Under the pieces are notes generated by a model. The model was not told the DNA's origin. It did no database searches and worked only from the letters and a program-made list of their open reading frames with translations. The translations under genes and the position numbers were made by a program. Below, in pieces: positions 34,683-50,868 of a DNA stretch of 64,000 nucleotides; position 1 is the first letter of the stretch; each line of letters begins with the position of its first letter. Origin of the DNA: Tetrapyrgos nigripes (Eukaryota > Basidiomycota > Agaricomycetes > Agaricales > Campanellaceae); assembly GCA_013368315.1 (NCBI GenBank), contig JAACJM010000009.1, forward strand, positions 1 through 64,000. The letters run 5' to 3'.

Positions 34683-37600
34683 ATGGCCCAACGGTCTCAG
34701 CCGTCATCTGTCTTCAACAAGTTCATTTTATACGAGAATCGTACACGCCTTTTCATCATTGCCTCAAATGCGGGCGACTCAAGACACAGAATCATCAAGA
34801 TTGACCGCACATCCCAAGATGAACTCGTACTCATTGAAGATGAATCGGAATACAGTGGAAAGCAGATGAGCGCCATGTTGAAGATGCTTGACGATGGCAA
34901 TAAGAGCTCTGGTGGATTGGGAAAGGCCAAGGTCTTCTTTGGAATTGCAGGTGAGTGTGCTCTATGCTAGACGGTAGAGCCTGTCATGTCTAACGCTTCA
35001 CGCGTCCCGCAGGTTTCATTCGATTCACCGCAGGATGGTACATCATTCTTGTAACAAAGCGTTCTGTCGTTGCTTTACTCGGAGGTCATTACCTGTATCA
35101 TTGTGAAAATACCGAAATGATACCTGTATGCTTCAATTCTAAACTGGAGAAGCCTGCTGAGGAACAGCGACTTATTAATGTCTTTAAGCAAGTGGATATG
35201 TCGAAGAACTTCTACTTCAGGTGAGTGGCAATGACTTTCATTCGACTGAGGCTTGACGAACCCCATAGTTATACCTATGATCTTACTTCGACGTTGCAAT
35301 ATAATTTGACTGGCTCCAGCCGCAAGGTTCATGGACGATGGGAATTCAACGACCGATTTGCTTGGAACTTCCATATGCTCACAGCTCCCTTTAACGAGGA
35401 TCAGCCTATTAAGACAACTTGGCTGCTACCTTTGGTACACGGGCACGTCGACCAAGCCAGTATGTATGTTTGGCTTGCCTCTGAAATAAAGCTAACTAAC
35501 TATTGACAGAGCTGACTGTGCTTGGCCGTGTCGTTTTTGTGACCTTGATTGCGCGTCGTTCTCGACATTTTGCTGGTGCTCGTTACCTGAAGCGTGGTGT
35601 CAATAGCGAGGTATGTGGCGAGATGCCCAACGTTGTGAGCTCTATTACTGATGTCATTCTAGGGGAATGTTGCAAACGAGGTTGAGACGGAGCAGATTGT
35701 TTCTGAAGCACTTACAACCCCTTTCTACTATCCTTCATCCGACGCTGAGCAGGGTCGGCGACCCAGTCCGGATTATACCAGTTATGTCCAAGTACGCATT
35801 CATCTTCCCGACTAATCGGGTCCTTTTGACGTTCTTCAGTACCGTGGTAGTATTCCTGTCTATTGGACTCAAGAAACCCAGGGCATGACCCCAAAACCAC
35901 CTATTGAAAGTCAGTATCGGTCAGAGATCCCAATTCCTGTTATACTCAATCATTATTCAGTAACCGTCGTCGATCCTTTTTATTCCGCTGCAGCAAGGCA
36001 CTTTGACGACCTGTTTATGCGATACGGCGCTCCCGTCACTGTTCTCAACCTGATTAAGCAGAGAGAACCAATGGCGAGAGAGTCCAAACTGGGTGACGAA
36101 TATACTCACTGTGTCGACTACCTGAACCAATTCCTGCCACACGACAAGCGAATGATATATATTGCTTGGGACATGTCACGAGCGTATAAAGAGTGCGTTG
36201 ACAATATCTCGGCCATAGTCTTGTACTCACCTGCAGCTTAGGAAGACTCAAGACGTCATTAGCTACTTGGAGGACATCGCAGAAGAATCTATTCACCAAA
36301 CTCGCTTTTTCCATTCTGGGCCGGAACCATACGTACACTGCTTGCAAGACGAATACGAATCAGAGTCACAGTAGGTTGAAATTCTCAAGTGCTGTCAAAC
36401 TTGCTGAAGCGGGATACTTCAGGCCGGAGAAGGAGTGGCGGAATACGATCTCACTGCAGAACGGTATATGTCGCACGAACTGCGTGGACTGCCTTGACAG
36501 AACCAACGCCGCGCAATTTGTTTTTGGAAAGAGGGCTCTGGGTCACCAGTTGTACGCGCTGGGAGTTGTCGAGCATCCCAATTTGGCTTTCGACACGGAC
36601 GCTGTCAACATGCTCACCGAGATGTATCATGACCACGGAGATAGTAAGTTTGCATCATATCAGACTTTGGCTCAAATTTACCTTAATGCAGCCATTGCGT
36701 TGCAATACACTGGAAGTGCACTTGTCAATCGTGTCGAAACCTACCGAAGGATGCCTCACTGGAACAGCCATTCTCGTGACATTATCGAGAACATCCGGCG
36801 TTTCTACACCAACTCACTACTAGGTCAGTGCTTCTTTTGCTGACGCTCAGAGTCATAATTGACGTGTTACAGACGCCGACAAGCAGCAGGCTATCAACTT
36901 GTTTTTGGGTGTACATAACGAACGCCCGGTCACTCAGCCATCTGTCCGCAAAGGCTATAGGAAATGGTACCATGAAGAGTACCTCGAAGCGCCTTACTGT
37001 ATCGAAGATTGCAACAAGGGCTTGAAGACATTTGTGCAGACCAAAGGCGATTTCTGGACCGAATATTACAGACCCCTGCTTTTCACCTCGTTGGGCAAAC
37101 ACTTTGCTTATTCAATGAACAGCACTCTCAAGCTCCCAGGGTAGGTGCTCTTTCAATTGCTTTTGTTGGTGTATCTTCACCGATGGCATCTCTGCAGGAA
37201 GACAGCCAAAGATATGAATCAAAGTCCGTTCGAAACACAGGGTAGTTCAAGGCGTCGCCCAACGGCGAGGTGAGCAGCTTATCTCCTTGTGGTATATTAT
37301 GTGCCCATCTGAATTGTTTCCAGTCATAGTGTCGTCCAAGGAGTTAGACGTTGGATCAGCTCTCATCCGTCCTCTGTCATCAAACACACAAACAAAAAGC
37401 CTAGTCTTAGTGCTGAAGCCCGTCAAGCCCAAACGGAGCCTGAGGTTCTTGACCGGTTTTCAACGGAGAATGTGGCCAGACAATTTCTTGACCCTGTCGT
37501 GTCAGAAATCGAGGAGTTGGAGTATCAAGAGTGAGCTTGTTCACATGCATATATTACTTTCTGGGTCACTCATAAATCTATAAAAATTCCCAGATATATC

Positions 37601-37846
37601 GACCAATGTCAGGTTCTTCTCAATGCACCATTCGACAGCGGGGAACGCAAAGCGCTGGAGATTTATTCTTTGGCCGTGCAGACCGCAGCCGGAGAAACCT
37701 CCGATTGGGTTGAGGATGTTCCCAAAGAATTCATCACGTATGTTGAACATGGGAGCGTACAGTATGTTGAAAATGGTGGCCGTCGTGGGGAGCCTTTTCC
37801 AGTGACTTACGCCTATGAAAGATGGCTAACAAGTGCTGCTGGATGA
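34683..37846 (+). CDS. FIG4: FIG4-type SAC-domain phosphoinositide 5-phosphatase
   Basis: Fig4 acts with Vac14 and Fab1 on vacuole/endolysosome membranes to turn over PI(3,5)P2. The start at 34683 gives [20 protein letters not shown]. The SAC domain spans most of the first 600 residues, with [67 protein letters not shown] (the Fig4-like [10 protein letters not shown]) and the catalytic CX5R motif in [16 protein letters not shown]. The C-terminal region has [17 protein letters not shown] and a tail ending [10 protein letters not shown]. About a dozen exons; the junction [20 protein letters not shown] was checked in frame. Length near 880 residues suits Fig4 and exceeds the smaller Sac1. Tandem upstream of RFT1. 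Confidence 0.9.
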
Positions 37847-38226
37847 ACAAGTTCTGTATTATCGTCTGTGATCCTCATGTATGGACTCATTTGACCCTGG
37901 GGTCAGGCTCTCAGACCTCCCATTATCTCTACAGTTGACGCGGCTTATTTGTGGACGAGCTTCAAAGTCGAAGAGTTCATATGTCTGGGACGTCCTGAAT
38001 ACCATACTCGTGTATTTCTTAATTTCTAGCGTACGAGATACATAGATTCACTTTACCTGTTGTACAAGTAGCCAGGAGGACCAAGTTAACATTGTCGCCA
38101 AATTTCCACGTGTGCTATGTCTTCTTTCTTCCAGCAAAGCCGCTACCGGTACCAGCCTTTTCGAGTTCATCACAGTAACTGAATCATAACAGCATCGCCT
38201 TTCCAGAACAAATCCTGACCTAGTCC
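37847..38226. other. Tandem spacer FIG4-RFT1
   Basis: 380 bp holding the FIG4 3' end and the RFT1 promoter. Nothing else is supported. Confidence 0.4.
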
Positions 38227-40297
38227 ATGACCCTTCCTGCCAACGTCCATTCTAATCCCCATGCTCAACAAGCAGTCAAATCCGAACTCAATCCTGTCTC
38301 AAATCGCGATGGAATGAGCTCTTCTTCCTCGTCTGACACGCCTCTCGTTGCCAGTTCTATTTCTTCGTTGAAATCCCTCATGGGCCTTCAACTATTCACG
38401 CGTCTATTTACATTCATCCTGAATCAGGCCCTCTTTCGGCTGGCGACTCCCAAAGCGTACGGAGTTGCTGCGATCCAGTTCGAGCTCATGAGCAGTACCA
38501 TCTTGTTTCTGAGTCGAGAAGGAGTGCGGGGTGCTCTATTGCGTGTCAAAGGCGCGGTATCGGCGGAAAAGACAGGGACCCCAACGCAAGCAGCGATGAA
38601 TGTTGGTTTCATCCCCATTTTCATTGGGATACCTCTTGCAATTGGGACTTCTCTTTTATATGCCCGGTTTGCCAGTGCCGAAGCGAAAGAGCAAGGATAT
38701 TTTGGTTGGGCCGTCTTGTTGTATGGTGTGGCGGCTGTTGCGGAGTTGCTTGCAGAACCGATGCATAACAAGTACGCTTCTCATTGTTGTTGGATATCTT
38801 AACAATCTCTCATACATTTGCAGGGCAATGGCAGAGCTCAAAACGCACGTTCGAGTACGTGCAGAAGGTGTTGGCATAACGTGCAAGACTCTCCTGACCT
38901 TCGTCGTCCTTGTCTGGGACGCGAGAAGACCACACAGTGATGGGAATGACCTTGCGCTAGTAGCTTTCGGATTGGGTCAACTGGCCTACGGAACTTGCGT
39001 GTTTGGCATGTATTTATCTCACTACTACGGCTCAGGACTGCCGAATCTCAAATGGTGAGTAGTCTTTCTTTTCAACAAGCCTTTGCTAAACTCTAGTTGT
39101 AGTTCTGCATCCACAAAGTCATACTTTGACAGACGTATTCTAGGCCTTTCTATGACGATGACCAGCCAGTCTTTTGTGAAACACTTCTTAACTGAGGGCG
39201 ACAAGCTGATGTTGTCCTGGTTCAGTCCATTGCAGGATCAGGGTGGATACGCTCTCGCCGTCAATTATGGTACGTACTTGATTCAGAAATCTTCAACCAT
39301 CTTTTGACATTCTTCACAGGCTCCCTAATTGCTCGCATTGTTTTTCAACCAATTGAAGAGACTCTCCGCATCTTCTTCTCCAAAAATCTCGCAGAGTTGA
39401 CGTCCAATGCAGGTGTTGCAGCTCCCAGAAATGAAGAAACCGCTTCCGCCACCGGTGTACAAGTTAACAGTCGAAATGCCAAAAAACCTTCACCTTCGGT
39501 CACTGGTGCATCAAACCCTGATTCTGACCGTACCCTCTCCGCACTCAGGATATCAAGCCGAGCACTGTTATCCTTGCTGCATATACAGATAGTGGCTTCG
39601 ATATTCATTGTGATCTTTGGATCTGCGTACATTTCTTTGGTCCTGCATGTCATTCTGCCAGCACAGTACCTGAAGACCAGTGCTCCCAAAGTATTGCAAG
39701 CATGGATATGGTACATCCCTGTCCTAGCAATAAACGGTGGGCTGGAGGCCTTCATTGCGAGCGTTGGTGGCAAGGAAGATGTCAATAGACAGAGTCGGTG
39801 AGTGATTCTCTCGCACCGGTGTTGGACGTCCGATTAACATTCTTACCTACAGGTGGATGATTCTTTTCTCGTTGATTTACATCACAGCTGCTGTTGGACT
39901 GTATACAATCGGTCTTGGCGATTCCGCGCTTGTCTACGCCAACATTATCAACCTTTCCGCCCGCATACTTTATGCTGTTCGGTTTTGCGATACCTTCTTC
40001 AAGAACATGCAGGCTCCTTATACCTCAGGTCCTCCTATACTTGACTGGAAGGAGACCCTACCCGACAAAGCCATTCTAGGAGCTTTGCTTGTATCTGCTT
40101 TCTTGGTACGCATTAGTGATATGTGGACTGGTGCGACTGAACAGGTCATTATGAATGGGAGGAGTTCGGTGCTTGGGCTTCCGGTGTTATTCCACGTAGG
40201 TTTGGGCGCATTGTTGGCAGTGTTCTGCGCAGGCATTTGGTGGAGGCTGGGTGGTAGACATCTGTCATTATCGGCAAGATCTGGCAAAATCATGTAA
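38227..40297 (+). CDS. RFT1: RFT1-type ER oligosaccharide-lipid protein
   Basis: Rft1 is an ER membrane protein needed for N-glycosylation, linked to moving Man5GlcNAc2-PP-dolichol across the membrane. The start at 38227 has a Ser-rich tail, then the first helix LMGLQLFTRLFTFILNQALF and the family block YGVAAIQFELMSSTILFLSR-EG. Later come IPIFIGIPLAIGTSLLYARF, YGVAAVAELLAEPMHNKA, LTEGDKLMLSWFSPLQDQGG, YALAVNYGSLIARIVFQPIE and ETLRIFFSK, all typical. A hydrophilic loop (about 39,400-39,540) precedes the later helices. Six exons are visible; the product is about 560-570 residues with 12 or more helices. Confidence 0.93.
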
Positions 40298-40638
40298 AAC
40301 TTGTAATGAGTGAGGACTTCTGCGGTTTAAGTCAGGGAGCTGAGTGATAGTAGTCTAAAGCCGTAAAAGTGGCCAAGAAAAAGTACATAACATGTTACAA
40401 AGCCAGACGGTCAGCGGAGAATGAGTCCAGGGTTTTCTTGAGATTTGAGTTGTATCGCGATCTGCATGAATAATCGTTAATCATTACACACAGTAACAAC
40501 ACACCTTTAAAATTAGAGCGAGCTGGAGCCGAAGGACCGCGCAGAGTTCGCTGCACAGCCCCACACAATCAATGGCTCGAGCCAATTCTCATCCAGTCTT
40601 ATACCACTCGTGTTTCTCTTCTTCCGCTTCCTACCCTC
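40298..40638. other. Tandem spacer RFT1-Zn2Cys6 regulator
   Basis: 341 bp with the RFT1 3' end and the promoter of the regulator. No further feature is supported. Confidence 0.4.
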
Positions 40639-43494
40639 ATGAAACGGAACGCCAGTCAGCCTTCAGGTAGTGCCTCTTCCACTCCTGCCAAAAATTCCAA
40701 GCGACAAAAGACAACACAGGCATGTTCTTCCTGTAGGAAGGCTAAATCGGTGAATTACTGTTCCCGCCAACCTAAATGACAAATCGGTGCTCATTGACCT
40801 AGCGTTGTGAAGTTCTAGATGACGGAGAAAGAGGATCCATAATAAGGTGCCATCGTTGCAAAGTCCTCAATCAACACTGTTCATATCAGGATATGGACAA
40901 ATCTGAACTCTCAGAGTCCCTACGTTTGCCAAAGTCGAAGGTGGACAAGAACAAGGTTTCGAGGAATGAGTCTACGTCTACTCAAACGTTTCCACATTGG
41001 GAAGAAGAGGTGCTTCGGGTGATAGAATCCGCCGGTGCTTCAACATTGCTAAAGACGACTCAGGGGAACTGCAGCAAACAGTCACCTTTGATCTGGGACC
41101 TGTTTCGACTACCTGACGGAAGCCGACTTGATTGGTCTGCACCTCTTGAAGCCATCCAGCAGCTTGCCAAATGGTCGGAAACTGAGGAAGATTCTTCTCG
41201 TACCGTTCCCACTGCTAGCCCTATACCAGATGACTCCCTGGAGCAGATTCTTACCAGTGAACAGATTGATTATCTCCTAGACATGTGCGTGACAGTGTTT
41301 TTTTAACCGTTCTTCAGTTGACACAGCGCGCTTTACTCAGCTTTTCTGAACGCTACACTCCTTGGCTTAATTTCACGCTCATTCGCGAAAATCACCATGA
41401 CACCGACTCTATGCTGGACTTGGTTTGCTGTACCGTTGCCTCCCGACATCTAGATGACTCGGCCCGGTCTACCGTAACACCGCGTCTGCAGGCTCTGACC
41501 CAGAATTGTTGTGCCAGACTGATTTTTCAGTCGCGCAATTCAAGCTCTCTAGAAGCTATACAATCCCTTTTGATACTCTCTTTGTGGGCTCCCGTATGTG
41601 GAGCTTCTGAAGAGTCAAGAGATGCCAGGATGCTGATTGGGTCAGCTGTCAGCATAGCGATGAACTACCGTTTGAACGAGGCTTGCGACAAGGCTTTCAA
41701 GATGCTTATTGCAAGACAACGAGGCGAAATGATTGATGAAACTGCGTTCGAGGAGCTCATGAATAAGTCTCGCCTGGTAATAGCTTTTTTTTCTGGCTGT
41801 CAAAATACCGCTAAAATTTTATTTCTGCAGTGGCTATCCATTGCCAATGCAGAATCGATGTACGCCGTCAATCTGGCCTATTGATGCGATTCCCTGCTTA
41901 TTCTATTGCCCAGGTTATGCGTCGGAAGTGGTCGAGTCGCGTTATCCAAACGAGATTACGATGCCTATAGGATGATCTTCACTATCCATTCCGCCCTCTC
42001 TTCGTTGCCTTCTGACCTGACTGCAGTCGGGACATAAGATTGAAAATGTCCGCAGAACTCTACGATTATACTGAAACTGGGATGGCGCTCCGTTTCACAT
42101 CAATGGCTGAGACTGATATAGAGAAGTGGTATGACACCTTCATCCATATCTTCCAGAATTTTGACCGGATCACTCGCCTTGTTTTACCTCTGGGAGGTAA
42201 GTAGCTTCTCCGTGCCCAACTTCTGTCAACTGAACACATTCGTGCAGTTCTTAGCGACGACGAAAAACTGCACTACAAAATGCTTGTCATTTTCGTCAAA
42301 TTTTGTCGCCTTCTCCTTTTGTACCATGGATTAGCAAGCGCCCGATTATATCACCGCGACCATAATCCGGCAGGTACTTCTGATGCCTGGTTTCGTGAAA
42401 TACGACCCCATGGTGTCAGTTTGGTTATTACGTGGTCCAAAGAAGCATTCCAAATCTCAGAAGCCATTTTGGTCTCGTTGCTGGAGCTGGATTCGTCTAT
42501 GCTCAGCACCGCCCCAGATCGCCTGTTTACCATGATTTCTTTCACCGTAGGTTACTGCCTCGGTTCAATTTTTATCATTCTCAAGGGAGTCGGTATCCCG
42601 GTTCCCGGAAGCACAACAAAATTACTCGAACGACTCGTTGGGCATCTCATGCAAGCGTCTGTATCTCGCGATTCTGCGTCGAGGAAATGTGCAGGACTCG
42701 TCAGCGTAATGATTGCATTGTATAAAGCTAGGAGGGAGGAGATTCTCGCTGCTCCTCGTCCACCAGGCATTGAACAATTAGGGTCGTATCCTGGAATGAA
42801 TCTGGTCATGATGATGTCGAATCTTGAAAGAAGTGAAAGGGAGAGGTCGACTTCCGCGTCAAGGCCTCAGTCTAACACCTTCCCGTCATCGGGTCTTCGT
42901 CTTCATCCTTCATCAGACTCAGACCCTTCTCCTGCTGCAACAGAGTCCAAATCATCCCCCGCATCCACATTCGCATCCGCATCTTCAGCATCCAGTCCTC
43001 TTTCGCCCGGCTTACCAGCTTCAGCTAATGGAGCGGGAGGTACCCTGCCGAGCGCTACCCATCCTCATTTACACCTTAATGATCATCCCCCATCATTACA
43101 TCCACACACACATCACGAGAATCCCTATCATCATCATACTCAGAACCAGGGTGTTGGCGTAAGCCTCTACCCTGGCACAAATGTAGACTCCAGTTCCAGT
43201 TCCAGCACCAACGGCGTCGAGAACATGGGCCTTGGCCAATCCGGACTTTTACCATCAAACAGTCCAAATCCTGGCGTGAACTCGGAAGCCGATGCGGACA
43301 TGGACATGTTGGGTTTTGGTTTAGGCTGGTTCAATTCTCAAGAGTTTTGGAATGATTATATTGGCTCGGATGGTTATGATTTGAATTGCTATGGCTTTCC
43401 AGGTGGCCATGGATCCGGGTCTTTGGGGGGTGTAGGTACAGGAGGGTATTATGCCATGGGCCATGGCACGAATTCGCAGCAGAATATGCGTTGA
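40639..43494 (+). CDS. Zn2Cys6 (Gal4-type) transcription factor
   Basis: Nuclear DNA-binding regulator; target genes unknown. The start at 40639 gives MKRNASQPSGSASSTPAKNS, then the zinc cluster split by an intron: ACSSCRKAKSRCEV, a longer-than-usual acidic loop (LDDGERGSIIRC) and HRCKVLNQHCSY, giving the six cysteines. The middle has several exons of helical sequence resembling the regulatory middle-homology region (SMLDLVCCTVASRHLDDSAR, DYDAYRMIFTIHSALSSLPS, MISFTVGYCLGSIFIILKG). The last exon (to 43494) carries a low-complexity tail rich in Ser, Pro, His (HPHTHHENPYHHHT), Gly and Asn with acidic patches, a likely activation domain. About eight exons; length near 830 residues. Confidence 0.88.
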
Positions 43495-44256
43495 TTTGTT
43501 CGCAACTGGAGATTTTGAAGAAGCCGCTAGGTCCGTCAGTGGGTTGGATGTTGTCGTTTCTGCTTGCATGTTATGTATCTTTTCCTCTGCTCACCGGAGT
43601 GTAGTTTGTATTCTACGCGTTCAATGTTTACTTAATGTGATCTGATACTGCTCCCAATTGTGAGACGACAGTGTTTGCGGCACTTCTGTCCATGAAGAAA
43701 CAGATTACGGGCAGATCTGACGGCGAGTGACTGGCAGAAATGGATTGAGGATGCCAGGGGAATGACTAGTACAGAAACGTATATCGTAGCTCTAAGCTGA
43801 GTTGGTCGTTCTGGTTACAGTTGTGAGATGACAACAGATATTCCTATTCTTACAACCTTTCTCCGCGCATATCCTCGAGAGTACCAGTAATTTATAATTT
43901 TATGTACTGTAGAGTAGAATACATCATGTCTTGAGATATACCAAGAATACAATCTGAGAATGCGATACGTATAAACTTTCTGAGGATAATGCTAAAATGA
44001 AACAGAAATGAGAAATAAGAGAAGAGAAGAAAAGATCATCCATGTCATTCGAGAAACCGTATGATCGCAACAGAAAGACGTTGAAGAGAAGGCGCCTATT
44101 ATGGTGAGAGTGAAGGGCACGAATAATCAGATTCCCTAGTAAAAACAACGGATAAATGAAAGAACCGAGGGCTGACAAGAACTGTGTAATGCTTTGGGCG
44201 AAGTGTCAGTCAAAAATATAGACCAGCCTTTTTCCTGTGAGCTCGTATCCAGTGTA
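43495..44256. other. Convergent 3' spacer
   Basis: Between the stops of the Zn2Cys6 gene (+) and poly(A) polymerase (-). No gene or repeat is supported. Confidence 0.4.
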
Positions 44257-47027
<2,771 letters not shown>

Positions 47028-47310
47028 TGGCCATTTTGACGCTCTGTTGACTGGCTTGTGCAGGACAGAGTGCACGTAGGAGTGATAAATGAGAAGAATT
47101 GGCAGCGAGATGAACCTGGGATGAACGGAGAGTGGCTTTGTGTACCTCGCTTTTGTTAACGCTTAGTCATACTGTACAGGGCTGCGCGGTCAGGCGCGGT
47201 CCCGGGTCAACCAAAGAATCAAGTAGTGACTACATACATACGGCTACAAAAAACGAACTACTAGTAGAATAAAAGACCGTCTAGAGATAGGTATGACTAG
47301 GAAAAGCGTC

Positions 47311-48921
47311 TCATATTTGCCTGAATAGTTTAGATTTCCGTGTAGAATTGAAGTGTCTTTGGGCTTCTGCACGATTCATTGCCCATTTACGAATGAGCCA
47401 GGTAGAGATCGCAACAAAGAGGATACCAAAGATGATCCCCAGAGCAATACCAGCATTCCTGCCAGCGGAGCTTCCAGAACCTCCGGAACCAGGGGCTTGC
47501 TCTCCAGTCCCTCCTCCATAAGGCCAAAAGTCTCCACCGTCGGGCGGAAGCACGCAAGTCAGAGAATTGCCATCCTGGATGCTGGTAAAGTCTGATTGAG
47601 TTGTGGAAGAAGAGACAGTGTTCTGGTCAATGACGAAGGCGGCAGGGGTGGGCGTCACGTCGTCAGAACTGCAGTTTGGACCTCGGGAACCGATGAAAGA
47701 GGTGTTGTCGAAGAGAACATTGTTTTCAACCACGAAATTGGTGGCCGATGTTAATGCAATAGCATAACTAAATGCGCCGGAGAATCTGTTTTCTTTGACA
47801 GTACCACCAGAGGTAACGTTTTTGCCGTATCGGTCGCCAAACCACGTCATTGGTCCAATCGCAATCCCTATCCTTCGTAATGATTGCTGTCAGCAGATGT
47901 ATGTCACGAGGAAGCGAGCAAGGCGTACTTCACAATAACATCCTCCTTGTTCTCTCCCTTCGTATCGCCGGCATCCGCTCTATCGGTCGCAAAACCACCT
48001 AGAATAGTGTTGTTGTATACGACGACGTTGCTGAAATTCCCATTCCAGGGCATATAATCCACCAAATTGATACCACCTAAGAGAGTTTGCTGAAAAACAA
48101 ATAAGCATTCGCTGCAGAACGAGGTGTTAATGCCTCACATTAACAGCCCATATCGTATTGTTGTACACTTGGGTCCCAGGTGATCCAAATAGTACAATCC
48201 CCCCATCTGTAGGGTCCTCAATCATGTTGTTACGCACAACGGAGTTCTGACAAGCCACGCTGATACCATCGGCCCACTGCTGGAAAGTATCGACACCACA
48301 AGGGCCAATGTCGTTGTTTTGTATAGTGGCACCTTCGCAGTCGAGGTTTCCTTCAGATATATGAAGACAAGACCAGCTTCTGGGGTTGAAAGACCTGACG
48401 TATTCGATAACTTGACCAGAATTCGAACCGCCCATCTCTATATTCGCACCACCGTTGGTCGGGGAAGCATCACCACGAGCGCCATCGATCTGAAACACAT
48501 AATACGTCAAAAAAGAGAGTACACAGGAGGAAAGACAACCAACGAAAAAAATACCTGGATATTCCTAAGCTTCACTCCACTGCACGTCGTGCACGTCCCG
48601 TCTACTGCAGTAGTGTGTCCGGCCCCATTCGAAACCGGTCCATTAACCACAACAGTGGCTCGTGTATCATCCGTAGGGTACCCAACAGTGCTGATTTCTT
48701 GGTTAGGAAATGCGAAAAGTATAGGTGCCTGAAGCAGGTATTGGGTGCTAGGGCATAATTTCAAGATGTATCCATCTGACGACGAGTTTAACGCAATGTT
48801 TATTCGGTCTGTTAGGGTATTGGCTGGGTCAGGAGAAATGCAGTCGCTGTGATGCCGTATTTTAGAGGAAGAGGTCAGCTCACATCGATTGTAGATAGCT
48901 CAAACCTTACCTTCGCGACAT
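47311..48921 (-). CDS. Right-handed beta-helix repeat protein with C-terminal membrane anchor
   Basis: The product resembles parallel beta-helix (pectate-lyase-like) proteins of Agaricomycetes; the ligand or substrate is unknown. Visible repeats include GATIQNNDIGPCG, NSVVRNNMIEDPTDGGIVLF, GTQVYNNTIWAVN, SNVVVYNNTILGG and GTVKENRFSGAFSYAIAL, spaced as beta-helix coils. Early sequence has SDGYILKLCPSTQYLLQAPI and CTTCSGVKLRNIQIDGARGD. Near the C-terminus one helix (AGIALGIIFGILFVAISTWL) is followed by a short basic tail ending KLFRQI. The start at 48921 (MSRSDCISPDPAN) is the only one I can join in frame, and it leaves no signal peptide, so a 5' exon may be missing. Five or six exons. Confidence 0.7.
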
Positions 48922-50868
48922 AGATGATTAAAAAATGAGGCGAGGATTTTCCAAAGGAATGGAAGAGGCTGGTTAGCCTCTGGGTATATGTGGGGGGTAA
49001 CGAGGCCTTGGGGAGGTCGATAAGACGGATGACAAGCTTTAGATAGCCCGGTATCAATCATTTCAAACGTCGCGAAAATAACGTTGCCAAGATCGTCCCT
49101 CATCTCGCCAACACCTTCAAACTCAGCTGTAGTCCGAGTTCTTCAGGAGATCCCTTGTTCGCTGCTGCCTCGAAAAGTTTTAAAGGTCAAATACAGAGCT
49201 CGGAGCAGATCATAGAGTGGTAAGTCAGTACACTGACAGCATACTTATCCGGTGTAAGTAGAGGACTCAAGCATAATACAGTGCTTGAAGTATGCACATA
49301 AGTTTACCTTGACTGCAAAAAGTGTTTGCTTCGCCTTGTGCTCCCCGGTTGGCTCTCATCCTCTGAGCTCTCTCATCTCATCTCCTCTCCCCCTACTCTT
49401 TGCTTACTTTTTGCAGTGTCCTACTTGCGCATCAAGAGCAGTGCTCCGACTGTCCTCATCAATTAAAACCATCGGTTTCATGTGCTCTGACCGCGAACTA
49501 TCTTTCTCTGGTGTGATCTTCTGTCAGATCCTGGTACCTTGCGCGCAGAATTGGCCCTGTGGTTTCTCCAGGCATGTATGTATACGGCTCGGCTCATCTC
49601 TGGATCTGCCGGTTCTCTCCCATCCAACGGTTCCCGAGTCTTCTCTCTGCGTCGTCACAGGCAACGAATCCATTCAGACAGACATAAACTTATCTCTGAC
49701 TAATATTAGCCCAGAGTGGATCCTATGAGTCCTATGACTAGCCAGGACGCATAGCCTCTGATAGATATTGAGCGACATGCCCCTCTTCTGAGGTTCTTTC
49801 GTCGCCCTGGTCCATTCCCATGCTACCCCACTCTTCTGTTCCTTTATATTCGTAGCGCATACTGTAAATGTCAAGATTGTCCAGACTTTGTTATTGCGTG
49901 GTTTCGCAATGTACGTCTGCATGTGCTTCCATCCCCACCACGGTGGTCATTCCAATTCGCGGGAGAGGAAGTCGTCTTCCTACGGCCTCAATGTTGCGAA
50001 TTTGTGTTGTAGACTTGATGCCCAATTGCCTTCAAACGTGGTTTGGTAGGATTTGGTTGGATTTGGTCCTTGAAGTTTGGAGAAGGCATTAATTCTATGG
50101 CGAATCTTCGGAACGGGAAGGATCTCAGGGCATGAAAAACCGTTAGCCTTGGGTTTAACCATCTCTAGATGTCTCTTGGAATGCGTTTCAGTGATTAGGC
50201 TTGGGGCGCCACGGGACCGTTTCAGTGTAGCTCCGCCGTTTGCTGCAGACTCACGATGGTTTCGTTAGTTTTCTTCAGTACTCTTCAGTTCGGACTTTGA
50301 CAGACATTTCGCGCGCTCAACCACAGTAGCCTTGACTCATTAGAGGTGCCTTTCCCCCTGTAACGATATCTCAGTTCAATGGGGAACGTAGAGAGCATGA
50401 ACGGTCTACAATGCAATGTATGAACGCCTTTCTTCTCCCACCTTTGCTTTTAGAAGCAGTATAGATTTCCATTCCTTGCACTGTCCAGTGTCCGGAAGAT
50501 GTTGGCATGTCAATTCAGTTACCCTGGCCCTTGACTCGGACATGTTTTGCGAATGATCAGGAGGCTGGAGATAGAGCTCCCAACTCAATACCATTGTCCA
50601 TTTGAGATTCAAGATTGCCGATTGGCAGAGCTCAGGCTCTCAGTGTCTTCTGACAATGACAGAAACTGAGTAAAGAAACCATTCAAGCCCCAAGAGCTGA
50701 CGTGCAAAGCAAAGAAGAATGAAACGGAACTGCAGTAGACAGTCAACACTTTGTTGTGCTGCAAACTGATAACAAGGGAATGGACATCGGTGTCTAACCA
50801 GCTTCGAGATCCGATGTTTAGACGGCCACAAGGAAAAATCTCTGTTAGAACTGGAAAAACAGAATAAG
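48922..50868. other. Long spacer upstream of beta-helix gene
   Basis: 1.9 kb. It may hide a 5' exon of the beta-helix gene near 48.9-49.1 kb. The 147-codon plus-strand frame at 49285-49728 has no ATG-independent support or motif and is left uncalled. Pyrimidine-rich tracts lie at 49360-49400. Confidence 0.35.

Noticed and set aside
34504..34707. Minus-strand frame in the LysM/FIG4 spacer as a possible LysM 5' exon
   Set aside because: The signal peptide at 34230 is closer and well formed, and no in-frame splice from this region was found.
49285..49728. 147-codon plus-strand open frame upstream of the IST3 3' end
   Set aside because: Cys/Ser/Leu-rich with no motif, no intron structure and no neighbour context; likely chance.
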